From the NCBI GenBank assembly GCA_913031625.1, contig CAJWGB010000029.1, forward strand, positions 1 through 35,798: a DNA stretch of 35,798 nt, written 5' to 3'. Both the position numbers and the translations under genes were made by a program. Positions 15,737 through 25,159 of the stretch are shown in pieces (positions within the stretch are counted from its first letter, which is position 1; every line of letters starts with the position of its first letter). The stretch is from an uncultured Planctomycetaceae bacterium. Lineage in GTDB: Bacteria > Planctomycetota > Planctomycetia > Planctomycetales > Planctomycetaceae. A model generated the notes under the pieces. The model was not told the origin of the DNA, did not search any database, and was given only the letters and a program-made list of their open reading frames with translations.

Positions 15737-17466
15737 GTCCTTCTCTGAATAAATTCGATGACTTTTCTCATCCACACGTAACCAATTGCTCGACGACCAC
15801 AATAGACTGAGCCCAGCACACCGGCACCGGACCTCTGTTCTTTAAATTCGTCTGAATCAGCGTCCGCGATCAGCGTTGTTTCGAGAGTTCCATTCGGACT
15901 GATTTCTGTCGACTGGCTGATGCTGCGAATGGTGGCGTGCCTGATCTTTTCCGGCGATGTTCTGAGAGTAAATCGGCAGCGAAGTGAATCCTGTGCTGAT
16001 TCCGCCTCAAGGATATGTCTGATATCGAGTTCGCTCGCCTGCAGCTCCAGTTGCCAGCCCTTCTCCGGGTCAGCTGTTTCGAACAGAAACTGGCCTCGCT
16101 GCACTGGTCGCCGAAACAGGGTCTGCTGCAGCCGCAGACCGTAGATGCGCCCTGCTGACTCTGCCTTAAGACTCAGTGCGCTGATACGCTGATTCACAAT
16201 GCTCAACTGCTTCCTGAGTGAGTCGGCTTTCTGATTTAGTTCTGCTTCTTCAGCGGACAGCATCCCGCTTTGCTGCGGCGAAGCAAGCGGGTCTCCTCGA
16301 ATCGCTGCGATTGCCGCCAGTCTGGCCTCTGCGCCTGCAAGGTCTCCTACAAGTCGTTCGTGCTGTGTTTCGAGCTCACTGTTCTCCAGCATACAGAGGG
16401 GGGCATCAATCTCGACTTCCATACCATCAGTCACTGGCAGCTGACTGACGATCCCATCCTCTGGTGCAAATACGAACCTGCGGTCAGCCGGTACAAGGAC
16501 GCCTTGAACTTCGATCGAGAAGTCCGCTGGAATCAACATACTCAAGACGACGAGCACACTGGCGGATGCTGCCAGCAGCATCCGTCGGCGACCGATACTC
16601 CGCACACGTCGAGACACCTGGCCAAGGATCGTGCGTTCCGCGTACGAGCTGCAGTTCCTGACTGCTGTGGTCGCAAACTGCGTGGTAACGGATGCAGTGG
16701 TACGCTGAGCCGATGTGGGGGGGGCAGCGAATTCGAATACAATGGCCCAGTCAGTCTCACTCCAGTCGCCGGAACGGTGCAATGGCGCAACCAGGGCATT
16801 TGGTTCTGCTGCCGAAGGACTCTGCTGTGACTCCTGCCTGGCAATCAGTTCTCTTATTTTTCGTACTGCGTCCGAGCGGTCGTTGGTTTCCGTGACGCCG
16901 GTCGTTGCCTGAACAATCCATTCCTGCCCAATTCGTCTGGCAACAGTGACCCGTGTTGCACCAGTAACGACAGCACCATCCGTGGCAATCGTGTGCACTG
17001 TGTCACTGAAATCCAGTGACGAAAACAGCTGAATGGCAAATGACTCTCGCTGGTGAATTCCGGCGTCTGTCATGACCTGGCTCAGCAGACATCGCCGGCG
17101 AATATCAGCAAGAATCTCCACCAGAGCGGACAGGAGGTGTTCATCCGGAACGCGGTCTTCGAACTCCGCATGCAGAAGCAGCTGCTGGTCGTCCGTCAGG
17201 GCGGCGGCTGCGAGCGAGATGGTTTTCGTTTTCCTGGACTGCCAGTGAACGTTTCCCGGGCTGACGTCGGGTAGCTCGGAGACTGGTGCACATGCTCCAA
17301 GATGTTCAAGAACTTCAGTGGATCTGTGACGTTGAAGCAGTGTCACATGGCCGCAGTCAAATTCCTCCATCACCTCACTGAGCAATGCTGTTGTCAAATC
17401 CGCAGTCTGAGGATCTGAATTCAGCCTGCGTTCCGCAGCCAGCACAAATTCCTCTGGTGAATTCAT
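15727..17466 (-). CDS. GAF domain - transmembrane - HlyD-like fusion protein
   Basis: A 579-residue fusion. Residues 1-130 are soluble and mixed alpha/beta, possibly a diverged first sensor domain. Residues about 145-250 look like a GAF domain (DFSDTVHTIATDGAVVTGAT, then VTVARRIGQEWIVQATTGV). One transmembrane helix follows at about 296-313 (MLLAASASVLVVLSMLIP). The C-terminal half is a HlyD-like adaptor with a lipoyl half-motif (FAPEDGIVSQLPVTDGMEVE, about 333-352). It also has a helical hairpin near 365-430 and a barrel segment. A cytoplasmic sensor is thus joined to a periplasmic adaptor. It is the first gene of a minus-strand operon, overlapping the next adaptor gene by 10 bases, and diverges from the tolC-like gene. 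The ligand is unknown, and the first domain is uncertain. Confidence 0.85.
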   Translation of the reverse strand: MNSPEEFVLAAERRLNSDPQTADLTTALLSEVMEEFDCGHVTLLQRHRSTEVLEHLGACAPVSELPDVSPGNVHWQSRKTKTISLAAAALTDDQQLLLHAEFEDRVPDEHLLSALVEILADIRRRCLLSQVMTDAGIHQRESFAIQLFSSLDFSDTVHTIATDGAVVTGATRVTVARRIGQEWIVQATTGVTETNDRSDAVRKIRELIARQESQQSPSAAEPNALVAPLHRSGDWSETDWAIVFEFAAPPTSAQRTTASVTTQFATTAVRNCSSYAERTILGQVSRRVRSIGRRRMLLAASASVLVVLSMLIPADFSIEVQGVLVPADRRFVFAPEDGIVSQLPVTDGMEVEIDAPLCMLENSELETQHERLVGDLAGAEARLAAIAAIRGDPLASPQQSGMLSAEEAELNQKADSLRKQLSIVNQRISALSLKAESAGRIYGLRLQQTLFRRPVQRGQFLFETADPEKGWQLELQASELDIRHILEAESAQDSLRCRFTLRTSPEKIRHATIRSISQSTEISPNGTLETTLIADADSDEFKEQRSGAGVLGSVYCGRRAIGYVWMRKVIEFIQRRTWL

Positions 17467-17723
17467 TGCAACATCTCAGCGACGATCTGAAGGGGAGCGG
17501 ATCTTATGGGGGAGAGACATTCGAGGTCCAGCTGTCTTATGGCTGAGACCCCGTCCTGTGACTGGCAGGCATATTCTGCCGGTTCTTTTGCCTGTGCCGA
17601 TGATTGCTTTTGTACTGTTTACTCCTGACTCGCTTCATCCCAGTTTTCACCGGTCGAGATGCCGATGACTCAACTAGATAGTGTCCCTGCGCTCACTTTT
17701 ACGACGTATCAGGTCAAACAGTT
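17467..17723. promoter_or_regulatory. Divergent intergenic region between adaptor operon and tolC-like gene
   Basis: This 257-base region must hold the promoters for both the minus-strand adaptor operon and the plus-strand tolC-like gene. An imperfect inverted repeat (GGTCCAGC at 17525-17532 against GCTGAGACC at 17542-17550, one bulged base) could be an operator or a hairpin in either leader. The nonamer TGCCGATGA occurs twice as a direct repeat (17595-17603 and 17660-17668). It resembles part of a FliA -10 box, but no matching -35 box is present at either copy. No promoter can be assigned with confidence. Confidence 0.45.
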
Positions 17724-20042
17724 ATGGGCCCTCGCTCCCACAACACGTGCAGTTTTTTCCCTCGTTCAACCTTCAGTCTGGTCATGGCAAACCTGATGCT
17801 GGGACTCCTCGCTCAGGTCCTGTTTTCAGGCTGCGCGGCCAATCGGCAGGAGTGGGATAAGACCGTCGGAAATGACACAGCCGAAATCGACGCCATTTCA
17901 CGGCAGCTCGAACGGCCAATGCCAGTGATTTACAATCAGGTCAGTGCCACGGCTGCCCCTGTGACGGCAAGGACAGTGGACGAGTCTGAAATCACGTATG
18001 TCGACGTAAGTCTTAACAAAGTGCTTGATCAGGCGATGCAGCACTCCACAGTCCTTCGGGACATCGGGGGAGTTGTCCTGCGTTCACCGGACACAGTGAA
18101 CACCGGCTTTTCATCACGTCTGCAGGAGACGGACCCAAGATTTGGTATGGAATCGGCCCTGAGTGCGTTTGATGCCCAGCTACGTGCCTCCGCCAACTTC
18201 AATAACAACAATCGGATTTTCAATAATGCATTTTTCGCCGGTGGAGCGACAGCATACAAACAGGACCTTCATGACTACCGGGTTGAAGTCTCCAAACGGT
18301 CTGCGACAGGTTCACTTCTTGCTCTGCGGGGAATCACCGGTTACGACAACAACAATGCTCCGGCCAACACCTTCCGGAATGCGTGGGATTCATGGCTGGA
18401 AGCCGAGATCCGACAGCCACTTCTGCAGGGTGCTGGACTCGAATTCAATCGAATCAGCGGCCCGGGAGCTACGCCAGGTGTGTACAACGGAATCCTGATT
18501 GCCAGGGCCAACTCTGATATCAACTATCAGGAATTCCTGTCATCGCTTCGAGACTACGTCAGTAATGTCGAAAACGCATACTGGGATCTCTATGCTTCGT
18601 ACCGTGAGCTGGATGCCCGGAAAAAGGCGATGGAAAAAGCGCTCGTGTCATGGAACGAGGCTCGTGCTCGCAAGAAGGGCGGACATTTTGAAGCAGCAGA
18701 AGAAGCTCTGGCTCGTCAGCAGTATTTTCAGTTAAAGACTGCTGTGGATGAAGCTTTGTCCGGCCGGCTGCTTCAGGGAACGCAGACACAAAACGGTTCC
18801 GGCGGCGGCACTTTTCAGACGACCGGTGGTGTGTTGGCAGCAGAACGACGCCTGCGACTGCTTACAGGTATGGCAGCGGCTGATGGGCAACTTCTGCGTC
18901 CGTCTGATGAGCCAACTATGGCTGAAGTATTCTTCGACTGGGATTCATGCTTCAATGAAGCGATTGCTCAGCGACCAGAACTACAGCGTCAGCAGATCAC
19001 TCTCAAGAAGCGCGAGATGGAACTGCTTGCTGCACGAAACTTCCTGAATCCACGACTGGATGCCGTTGGGCAGTATCGGTGGCGCGGATTCGGTGATGAT
19101 CTGATTGGCAGCGGAACACAGGGGGGTACTGCCCCGGCCTCGGCCTTTGGCAATCTCGCGACGGGCGATCAGCAGGAATGGACTCTTGGAGTCGAGCTGA
19201 ATGTTCCCATCGGTTATCGTAAGGGACACGCAGCAGTTGCCCATGCAGAACTTGCGGTGCAGCGGGCAAGAGTGATCCAGAAAGAACAGCAGCGTGAAGT
19301 GGTGAGTAACCTGAACGGGGCAATCGCTGACGCGGTTCGAGCATTCCGTGCTGTCGAAAACACGCTGAACCTTTACCTCGCCGCACGTGAATACGTGGAA
19401 GCCCTGGAAGCTCGAAGAGCGAGCGACGTTGGCGACGGCGCTGACAGGTTGCTGGATGCTCAGCGTCGCCTTGTCGAGTCAGAGATTCAGTTCTTCCGAG
19501 CACGCTCTGAGTACGCCGTGGCTCTGAAGAATGTCCACTACGAAAAGGGATCTCTGCTGCGATACAACGACCTGCGTGTTGCTGACTCAGAGGGCCAGGC
19601 AATTTCCACGACGCCAGTTGAAGTCGTGCCAGTTCAATCAGTCCCACCCATCATTGAAGCGCCTGATGTCAGCGGGGAGATTGAAGTTGATGCTGACGAT
19701 GCTGACGGTGCTGCCGAGGCCAAACTGTTCGAGACAACGGATGAGGGGAAAGACTCAGACACAGTAACTGATTCAGATGCAGCAGCTGAGCCGGGTGATG
19801 AGCCACAGATTGAAGAAGGGGCAATCTCAGAGCTCCGGACTGAGAAATCCCGTGAGATAGAGCTTCCGATTGTTGAAATCAATTTCGAAGACTTTGAAAC
19901 GGCAGGCAGGGTCACGATAGAGAATTCCGTCTGGAAAGCCGGTGAAAGCAGCCAGCCCACTGCGGATGACTCTTCCCCCGAAACGGACAGTTTCAAAGAT
20001 CCGGCGCCTTCCGCATGGAAGATTACTCCCATTCTGAACTGA
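17724..20042 (+). CDS. TolC-family outer membrane lipoprotein with acidic C-terminal tail
   Basis: A 772-residue outer-membrane efflux protein. The N-terminus has a signal peptide with a lipobox (LFSGC, Cys37), so it is probably lipidated. The TolC core covers about residues 90-620: VENAYWDLYASYRELDARKK, then RRLRLLTGM, AIAQRPELQRQQITLKKREM, AARNFLNPRLDAVGQYRWRG and VELNVPIGYRKGHAAVAHAE. A late helix has ARRASDVGDGADRLLDAQRR. The last 150 residues form an Asp/Glu/Ser-rich tail that ordinary TolC proteins lack. ATG 17724 is used; ATG 17784 would leave a shorter signal peptide. It diverges from two HlyD-type adaptor genes, which would be its partners. No inner-membrane pump gene is nearby. Confidence 0.9.
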   Translation: MGPRSHNTCSFFPRSTFSLVMANLMLGLLAQVLFSGCAANRQEWDKTVGNDTAEIDAISRQLERPMPVIYNQVSATAAPVTARTVDESEITYVDVSLNKVLDQAMQHSTVLRDIGGVVLRSPDTVNTGFSSRLQETDPRFGMESALSAFDAQLRASANFNNNNRIFNNAFFAGGATAYKQDLHDYRVEVSKRSATGSLLALRGITGYDNNNAPANTFRNAWDSWLEAEIRQPLLQGAGLEFNRISGPGATPGVYNGILIARANSDINYQEFLSSLRDYVSNVENAYWDLYASYRELDARKKAMEKALVSWNEARARKKGGHFEAAEEALARQQYFQLKTAVDEALSGRLLQGTQTQNGSGGGTFQTTGGVLAAERRLRLLTGMAAADGQLLRPSDEPTMAEVFFDWDSCFNEAIAQRPELQRQQITLKKREMELLAARNFLNPRLDAVGQYRWRGFGDDLIGSGTQGGTAPASAFGNLATGDQQEWTLGVELNVPIGYRKGHAAVAHAELAVQRARVIQKEQQREVVSNLNGAIADAVRAFRAVENTLNLYLAAREYVEALEARRASDVGDGADRLLDAQRRLVESEIQFFRARSEYAVALKNVHYEKGSLLRYNDLRVADSEGQAISTTPVEVVPVQSVPPIIEAPDVSGEIEVDADDADGAAEAKLFETTDEGKDSDTVTDSDAAAEPGDEPQIEEGAISELRTEKSREIELPIVEINFEDFETAGRVTIENSVWKAGESSQPTADDSSPETDSFKDPAPSAWKITPILN

Positions 20043-20051
20043 CAGCGCCAG

Positions 20052-20073
20052 ACTGCGGCCGCCACGCAGTTTT
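20052..20073 (+). terminator. Possible weak intrinsic terminator after tolC-like gene
   Basis: A 6-bp stem (ACTGCG at 20052-20057 and CGCAGT at 20065-20070) with a 7-base loop is followed by a run of four T. It lies ten bases after the stop of the tolC-like gene. The T run is short, so it may only partly stop transcription. Confidence 0.35.
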
Positions 20074-20199
20074 CAGGTGATTTGGAGTACTCCGAAATTC
20101 TGACCGCATCCTTCCGGTCACGCCCAGATTGTGTACGATGGGAGCACAGAGACCAGCACGTAATGCAGGGGTCTCAGGTCTGAATCGCGGGAGACCGAG

Positions 20200-23100
20200 G
20201 TGTCCACCGGACGAAGTCGATCCTGGCGTTCCGAGAAAAAGCGATCCCCGCGAGACACTCGTCGGCGGACCATCGGAATCCTGATTCTGCTGCTGACTGC
20301 GCTTGTCGCTGCACTCATCCTGCCTCCCTTCTTTAAGAGTCCCCTGATCCGTCTGGTGGTGATGGATGGTGCCCCTGACGCCAGACTCAGCCCTCGATTT
20401 GGGTGTTCCAGTCTTGTTGTCGCGCGTGCAGACAGTAATCGTGTGTACGACCTCTTTCAGCAACTCCACAATCTCAACACTGATCGAATCGCAAAACCGG
20501 TCCGCGGCGGTTCCGGGCTGGAGGTCGGGAGTCTGGGTGAATCGGGTGAAACGATTGTCGTGTTCTGCGCTCTTGAACCTGTCTGCATCTGGGATTCTGA
20601 CACTGAGCAGACACGACTGAATCTCGTGAGTGACGACGGAACAGTGTCTCTGGATGAACTCCTTGAGTCTCTGGCCCGGAATGAGGCTTCACAGACGATT
20701 CTCATGATGGATCTTTGTGCCCGCGCGCCGGGGATTGCCAACGGACGGCTGTCGAGTGATGAGTTTCAACTGATTAAATCAACAGTCAGCAGTACACAGC
20801 TGAAGGGACTTCATGTGCTGTGTGCATGCGGGCCCGGAGAACGTAACTGGGAATATTCAGTTCAGCGTCAATCAGTGGATGAAGAGGCGGACGATCAGGG
20901 TCGCAGCGAGCAGTCAGTAGGTGAAAATGGACCAGGGTTTGAGGGAACTGTGTTCGCGCGGGCGGTCGAAGAGGCAATCCTGAATGAAGAGACATCCTCA
21001 GTCGAAGAATTCGCAGAGTTCGTAAAGAGTCGCGTCAGCGAAGTCGTGAAATCCCGGTTTCAGGCAGTCCAGACGGTGCAGCTGATTTCAGCCGGATCGT
21101 CACCATCCGAAGAATTGATGGTGCGGATTCATGCTCCCGATGCTGTCGGGGCTGATGAAGCTGACGACACAGATTCGTCATCTTCCGACCTGGAATCTTC
21201 AGACACAGACTCTGCAGCCGCAAAGAGTGATGATCCGGGAATACCGGAGACACGGCATTCACGACTTGCGGCATTGATGAATTCTCGCAACGAGCTTGCG
21301 CTGGTGGGAGAAGCCCCCGTCGTGAGCCCGGGCGGATGGCAGCAGCTCCAGTCTGCGCTCCTGAATGCGCGATGGGCGCTTATTAACGGCCATCAGGCTT
21401 TCTTTGAATCCAGCTGTGGTCGCGCGGAGCAGCACATTGACAGATTCGAACTTCTCCTTGCTGATGATCAGGATCGGAGCGCGCAGGAGGCACGCTATGG
21501 CTCATGGTTTGTACCGGATCGGCCTCTTTCGCAGGAGGAGGAAGCCAGCCTGGAAGCAGCGTTTCAGAGTCTGAGTCTGAAACCGGCGGAGGGAACTCCT
21601 CCTGTGCCCCTGCCCACGACACTGGCGGTCGGTTCACCTCTTCGGGAGCGGGTCGGGATCTGGCTGACGTCAAAGCTGCAGAAGACGTCCACTGCCATTG
21701 GCGCCAGTTCTCCTGAAATTCAAAAGAACATTCTGGAATCGTGGCAGAGGTTTGTCGCTCACCCTTCTCTGATTGGAGGCTGGCTTCCTCAGGAATGGCC
21801 TCAGGAGCTGCTCACACTGGCAGAAGTCTTTGACACATCAGTTGGTTTTGAAGACAAACGTGCTGAGGCAATTCAAAACATAGCGCGTCTTCTCAAGCTG
21901 CGACGTGATGTCCTTTCCGTCTGTAGTGGAAAGCAAAATGGCAAGAGCATCCGCAAGTCATTCTTCACGGATTCTGACTCGAACAGAATTCGGCCTCTGC
22001 TGACTCGTTTGACAGAAGCAGAACGCTGGATCTGCGTCGGAGACGCAGGCAGCGAAATGGCTGAACTGGTGTTAAATCAGGCCGACGCCGACTGGCTGGA
22101 ACTGAACGGAGATCTGCGTCACCACCAGGAGCTTTTGAAAGTCAGAGATTTCCAGCAAAGCGAAATGCCCTGGCTGCTGCAGTTTGTTGCACGACTGCAG
22201 GAAGATGATGACATGCTGAACATGTATGATCCGGCGATTGACTTTGCGAAATCCATGGAATCTGGTGAGCGCTCAGGCAACGAAAGTTTTCTGAACAATT
22301 TCGGAAAGCAGCTCACGTCAGAAGACGTTGGGGCGACGTGGCAGCTGACTCGGGATTTTGAAAATTCCGCGCTAACAGACACTGACCCTGAAGAGGTTCA
22401 GGCACTCCAGCTGCTGATTCGCCGCCGAACTGATCAGGCCACCGGACCGATGGAGTTGCGGCGTCTTGCGGCGGTTCCTGACCTCGGTGAATCTGCTGAT
22501 GGCTGGGAGTCCAGATTGAGTCATTCGTCTGTAGGAGTTGGCCGTGATCAATCTCGTCAAACCTCCGGTCCACATCGCCAGACAGGGTTGTGGCTTTCAT
22601 TCTGGTCCATCCGTCTTCTTTCCGCCCTGACACATGACGCCCAGCGTGATCTCTGGACTGACTGGAGAGAACTGGCCGAAGCAAGTCGTGATGCCACAAA
22701 GGAAATCGTTGAGCGGAGAATCGAACTGGGAACACGTTTGTCTGCCGCATGGGAGAAGTATGAAAAGACACGGATCGAAATTGACCGTGAAGATCTGTTC
22801 GCCAGCCGGCAGACAGCTCTTGAATTAATGGCCTATGACATTCAGACCCGCCTCAGAAGCGGCTCTGCCCTCGCAGACAAATACGGATTTCAGCTGACTC
22901 ACGCTCCATTTGACGGAACGCCGCTCGCAGTCGAGGGAGGCACCCTGGAGATTGGTGGCAATGACTTTTCCGCGGTTGTCGGGGCTGACGGATCGATCTC
23001 GATTCCCATAAAGGTAGCTGCCAGCAGGTGCTTCGTTTCCAGCGGCTCATTTCGGTTGGTCAATGAAGGCGCGCAACTGATGCCAGGCTGGTTTCAGGTG

Positions 23101-25077
23101 GCAGGCCGGGAATCGTCCAGCCTGAATCTGCAGGCGGGAAACACGATCACTCAAAGAGAGACTGTGATTATCGCGGCTGCAGACGATGATGGTATTCTGA
23201 CGGCAGTCGAGCGGATTCAGATCAATCCAAACGCAGATGCTAAGTGGAGGCTTCGCATTCTGACCGAAAAGGACAAGCCTGCGTCTGAGGTCGTCCTGCG
23301 AGGTGGTGAGCTCACAATTCCACCCTCCACTCTGGTAGCTCCGGAGATGCACCAGCCGGTACCGGTCTTCGTTATGCTCGAGAAACTCCAGGGAAATATT
23401 CCGCAGGCGAAGGTCGTTGTTCGATTGATCGGGCCCGACGGAAAATCACAGGTTGCTTCAGATAACGTGTTGAGTTTCGCGGACACCGATCAGGTGCCGA
23501 TTCCATTTCAGTCTGCGGATGTGGAAAAAGCCGACGCTGCTGCTCCCACAACTCTAAAGACCATTCATGCTGTTCAATTCAGTGTCACTCCATGGTCAGA
23601 CGGAAGCCAGATGGCGGGGTCGAAGACCTACAGTTCCACCGTGCAACTGGTGACGGCAGACATCAGTGAATACCTTGAGATTCAGACGCCTCGATACAGC
23701 AATGAGGATCAGACTCTGACGCTCAGGGTGCGCCGACGCCGAAATATTGCGAGTCTTTCGCCTCCACTGGTACCCGTCCGAATCCATTTCAGTCTGCCTC
23801 TTCAGTCACTGATTGAACGGGAGCAGTCTGACGACGTTCTCGTCCCGGATCTCCAGAGTGAGGCGGAATTGAGGTTTGTCTTCAGGGATGGAATCCAGAC
23901 AGAGTTTTCCAACGAACTTGAATTCGGACTTTCCGGTGCCGGAATTCCACATGCAAAGCGCTGGCAGTTGCTGGAAGATGGTGCCGTACCAATTGGAGGC
24001 GACAGTCCCAGGATTCGAACAACGCTGTCACTGTTGAATTCAAAGGAAGTCAAGCTGATTCCAGACACGAACACCTTGCTGTTAGCTGGGGACTGGGTCA
24101 AAGCTCGAATCCGGGCGGATGTCCATGTGTTCGGTGGAGGTCGAATCAACCGGAATGCTCCCGCACATAGACTGTCAATCAGGAGGTCCCGGCAGGACGC
24201 AACTCAGACGCCTGTTGAGATCTTTCGTGTTGAATCCTTAAAAGCCAGACGCAGTGAGACCGTTCAGCTGACGGCAGGTGAAGAAGGAGCATGGTTGATT
24301 ACGTCGGAGACAACTCCATGGTCTGTGGAACTTGCAGGCCGTGATGTCGCCGCAGGGTCCGCAGTTCCTCTGCAGTCTGATGGGCGATTTCGCCTGCAGT
24401 CTGAACTCACGTCACTTACGGAACAAGGAGCGGGTGCCGAGCATGCGCAGACTTTGGTTCTGGACAGTTCACCTCCGACAGTTACGGCCGAGGACATCGA
24501 ATTCAATTCGGAAGGACAACAGTGGATCCTGCGGGATCTTGAGGGTGTTGTTTCCGTCAGGGATGCTCAGTCCGGAATCAAATCAGTGGAAGTGGGACTC
24601 AGTGCTGATAAGTTGATCCCTGCGGAAGTGCGAGGCAATGAGGCAAGCTTCAAAATTCGAAAGGTGTCATTCCCGGAACTCGAGAGAAAAGAGACTCGGA
24701 ACGAGCAGGAAGCCACACTTTACGTACGGGTCACCAACAAAGCCGGACTGTCAACTGCTCCATTGATCCAGCATCGTTTTGAGTTCTATCGCCGTGGGAA
24801 AGAAACGCCAGGCGGTCCCGAGACCGGCAATCTGACGTTCAGCTGGCCGACCAGTTCAAGCTACACAGTTACTCTCACCGGAAAAGAATCTAAGAACAAG
24901 GATGAATATAAGAACCTGAAAGGGGAGAGTCCGCTTGTTTTTGAAGATCTGCCGGTTGGAAAATATACAATCAAGTGGAAGACTTCGGGCGTAACAGGAA
25001 ACGGTGAGGCTCCCGTTTCGGTCAGGAAAGGCTCGAACAACTACGTCAAACGCGGGAGCGTGGTTAAACGCGAATAG
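20200..25077 (+). CDS. Giant single-pass protein with degenerate caspase-like domain (protein A)
   Basis: A 1625-residue protein. A basic N-terminal tail precedes one transmembrane helix (about residues 24-44), so the bulk should be periplasmic. Residues about 50-305 follow a caspase fold: strand VVFCALEPV, strand-loop ILMMDLCARA (Cys173 at the catalytic cysteine position after Asp171), LKGLHVLCACGPGERN, then GTVFARAVEEAI and EEFAEFVKSRVSEVV. The histidine expected after the first strand is missing. An Asp/Ser linker follows, then long helices (to about residue 920) and several beta-sandwich-like segments ending in a small basic domain (KWKTSGVTG onward). Helical segments such as ALLNARWALINGH resemble LLLRAQDAMLNGH in the gene at 26812, so the two are paralogues. 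GTG 20200 is the start. Its place beside the TssM-like gene suggests a T6SS membrane or periplasmic part. No described family was recognised. Confidence 0.82.
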   Translation: MSTGRSRSWRSEKKRSPRDTRRRTIGILILLLTALVAALILPPFFKSPLIRLVVMDGAPDARLSPRFGCSSLVVARADSNRVYDLFQQLHNLNTDRIAKPVRGGSGLEVGSLGESGETIVVFCALEPVCIWDSDTEQTRLNLVSDDGTVSLDELLESLARNEASQTILMMDLCARAPGIANGRLSSDEFQLIKSTVSSTQLKGLHVLCACGPGERNWEYSVQRQSVDEEADDQGRSEQSVGENGPGFEGTVFARAVEEAILNEETSSVEEFAEFVKSRVSEVVKSRFQAVQTVQLISAGSSPSEELMVRIHAPDAVGADEADDTDSSSSDLESSDTDSAAAKSDDPGIPETRHSRLAALMNSRNELALVGEAPVVSPGGWQQLQSALLNARWALINGHQAFFESSCGRAEQHIDRFELLLADDQDRSAQEARYGSWFVPDRPLSQEEEASLEAAFQSLSLKPAEGTPPVPLPTTLAVGSPLRERVGIWLTSKLQKTSTAIGASSPEIQKNILESWQRFVAHPSLIGGWLPQEWPQELLTLAEVFDTSVGFEDKRAEAIQNIARLLKLRRDVLSVCSGKQNGKSIRKSFFTDSDSNRIRPLLTRLTEAERWICVGDAGSEMAELVLNQADADWLELNGDLRHHQELLKVRDFQQSEMPWLLQFVARLQEDDDMLNMYDPAIDFAKSMESGERSGNESFLNNFGKQLTSEDVGATWQLTRDFENSALTDTDPEEVQALQLLIRRRTDQATGPMELRRLAAVPDLGESADGWESRLSHSSVGVGRDQSRQTSGPHRQTGLWLSFWSIRLLSALTHDAQRDLWTDWRELAEASRDATKEIVERRIELGTRLSAAWEKYEKTRIEIDREDLFASRQTALELMAYDIQTRLRSGSALADKYGFQLTHAPFDGTPLAVEGGTLEIGGNDFSAVVGADGSISIPIKVAASRCFVSSGSFRLVNEGAQLMPGWFQVAGRESSSLNLQAGNTITQRETVIIAAADDDGILTAVERIQINPNADAKWRLRILTEKDKPASEVVLRGGELTIPPSTLVAPEMHQPVPVFVMLEKLQGNIPQAKVVVRLIGPDGKSQVASDNVLSFADTDQVPIPFQSADVEKADAAAPTTLKTIHAVQFSVTPWSDGSQMAGSKTYSSTVQLVTADISEYLEIQTPRYSNEDQTLTLRVRRRRNIASLSPPLVPVRIHFSLPLQSLIEREQSDDVLVPDLQSEAELRFVFRDGIQTEFSNELEFGLSGAGIPHAKRWQLLEDGAVPIGGDSPRIRTTLSLLNSKEVKLIPDTNTLLLAGDWVKARIRADVHVFGGGRINRNAPAHRLSIRRSRQDATQTPVEIFRVESLKARRSETVQLTAGEEGAWLITSETTPWSVELAGRDVAAGSAVPLQSDGRFRLQSELTSLTEQGAGAEHAQTLVLDSSPPTVTAEDIEFNSEGQQWILRDLEGVVSVRDAQSGIKSVEVGLSADKLIPAEVRGNEASFKIRKVSFPELERKETRNEQEATLYVRVTNKAGLSTAPLIQHRFEFYRRGKETPGGPETGNLTFSWPTSSSYTVTLTGKESKNKDEYKNLKGESPLVFEDLPVGKYTIKWKTSGVTGNGEAPVSVRKGSNNYVKRGSVVKRE

Positions 25078-25159
25078 AGACCATCCGAGAACCAGTCCGA
25101 GTTGCTTCGCAGGCATGGCATCTGTTTCCAGCCGCGACAGGCTCCTGGCAAGAAATGAT

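Noticed and set aside
17595-17668. Two TGCCGATGA copies as FliA-type -10 boxes before the tolC-like gene
   Set aside because: No TAAA-type -35 element stands at the right distance from either copy, so a sigma-factor target cannot be claimed.
25004-25159. Longer N-terminus of the TssM-like protein
   Set aside because: From 25004 it would overlap the preceding gene by 74 bases and add a polar, Arg/Ser-rich stretch before the first membrane helix. ATG 25160 suits the family start better, though 25115 stays possible.
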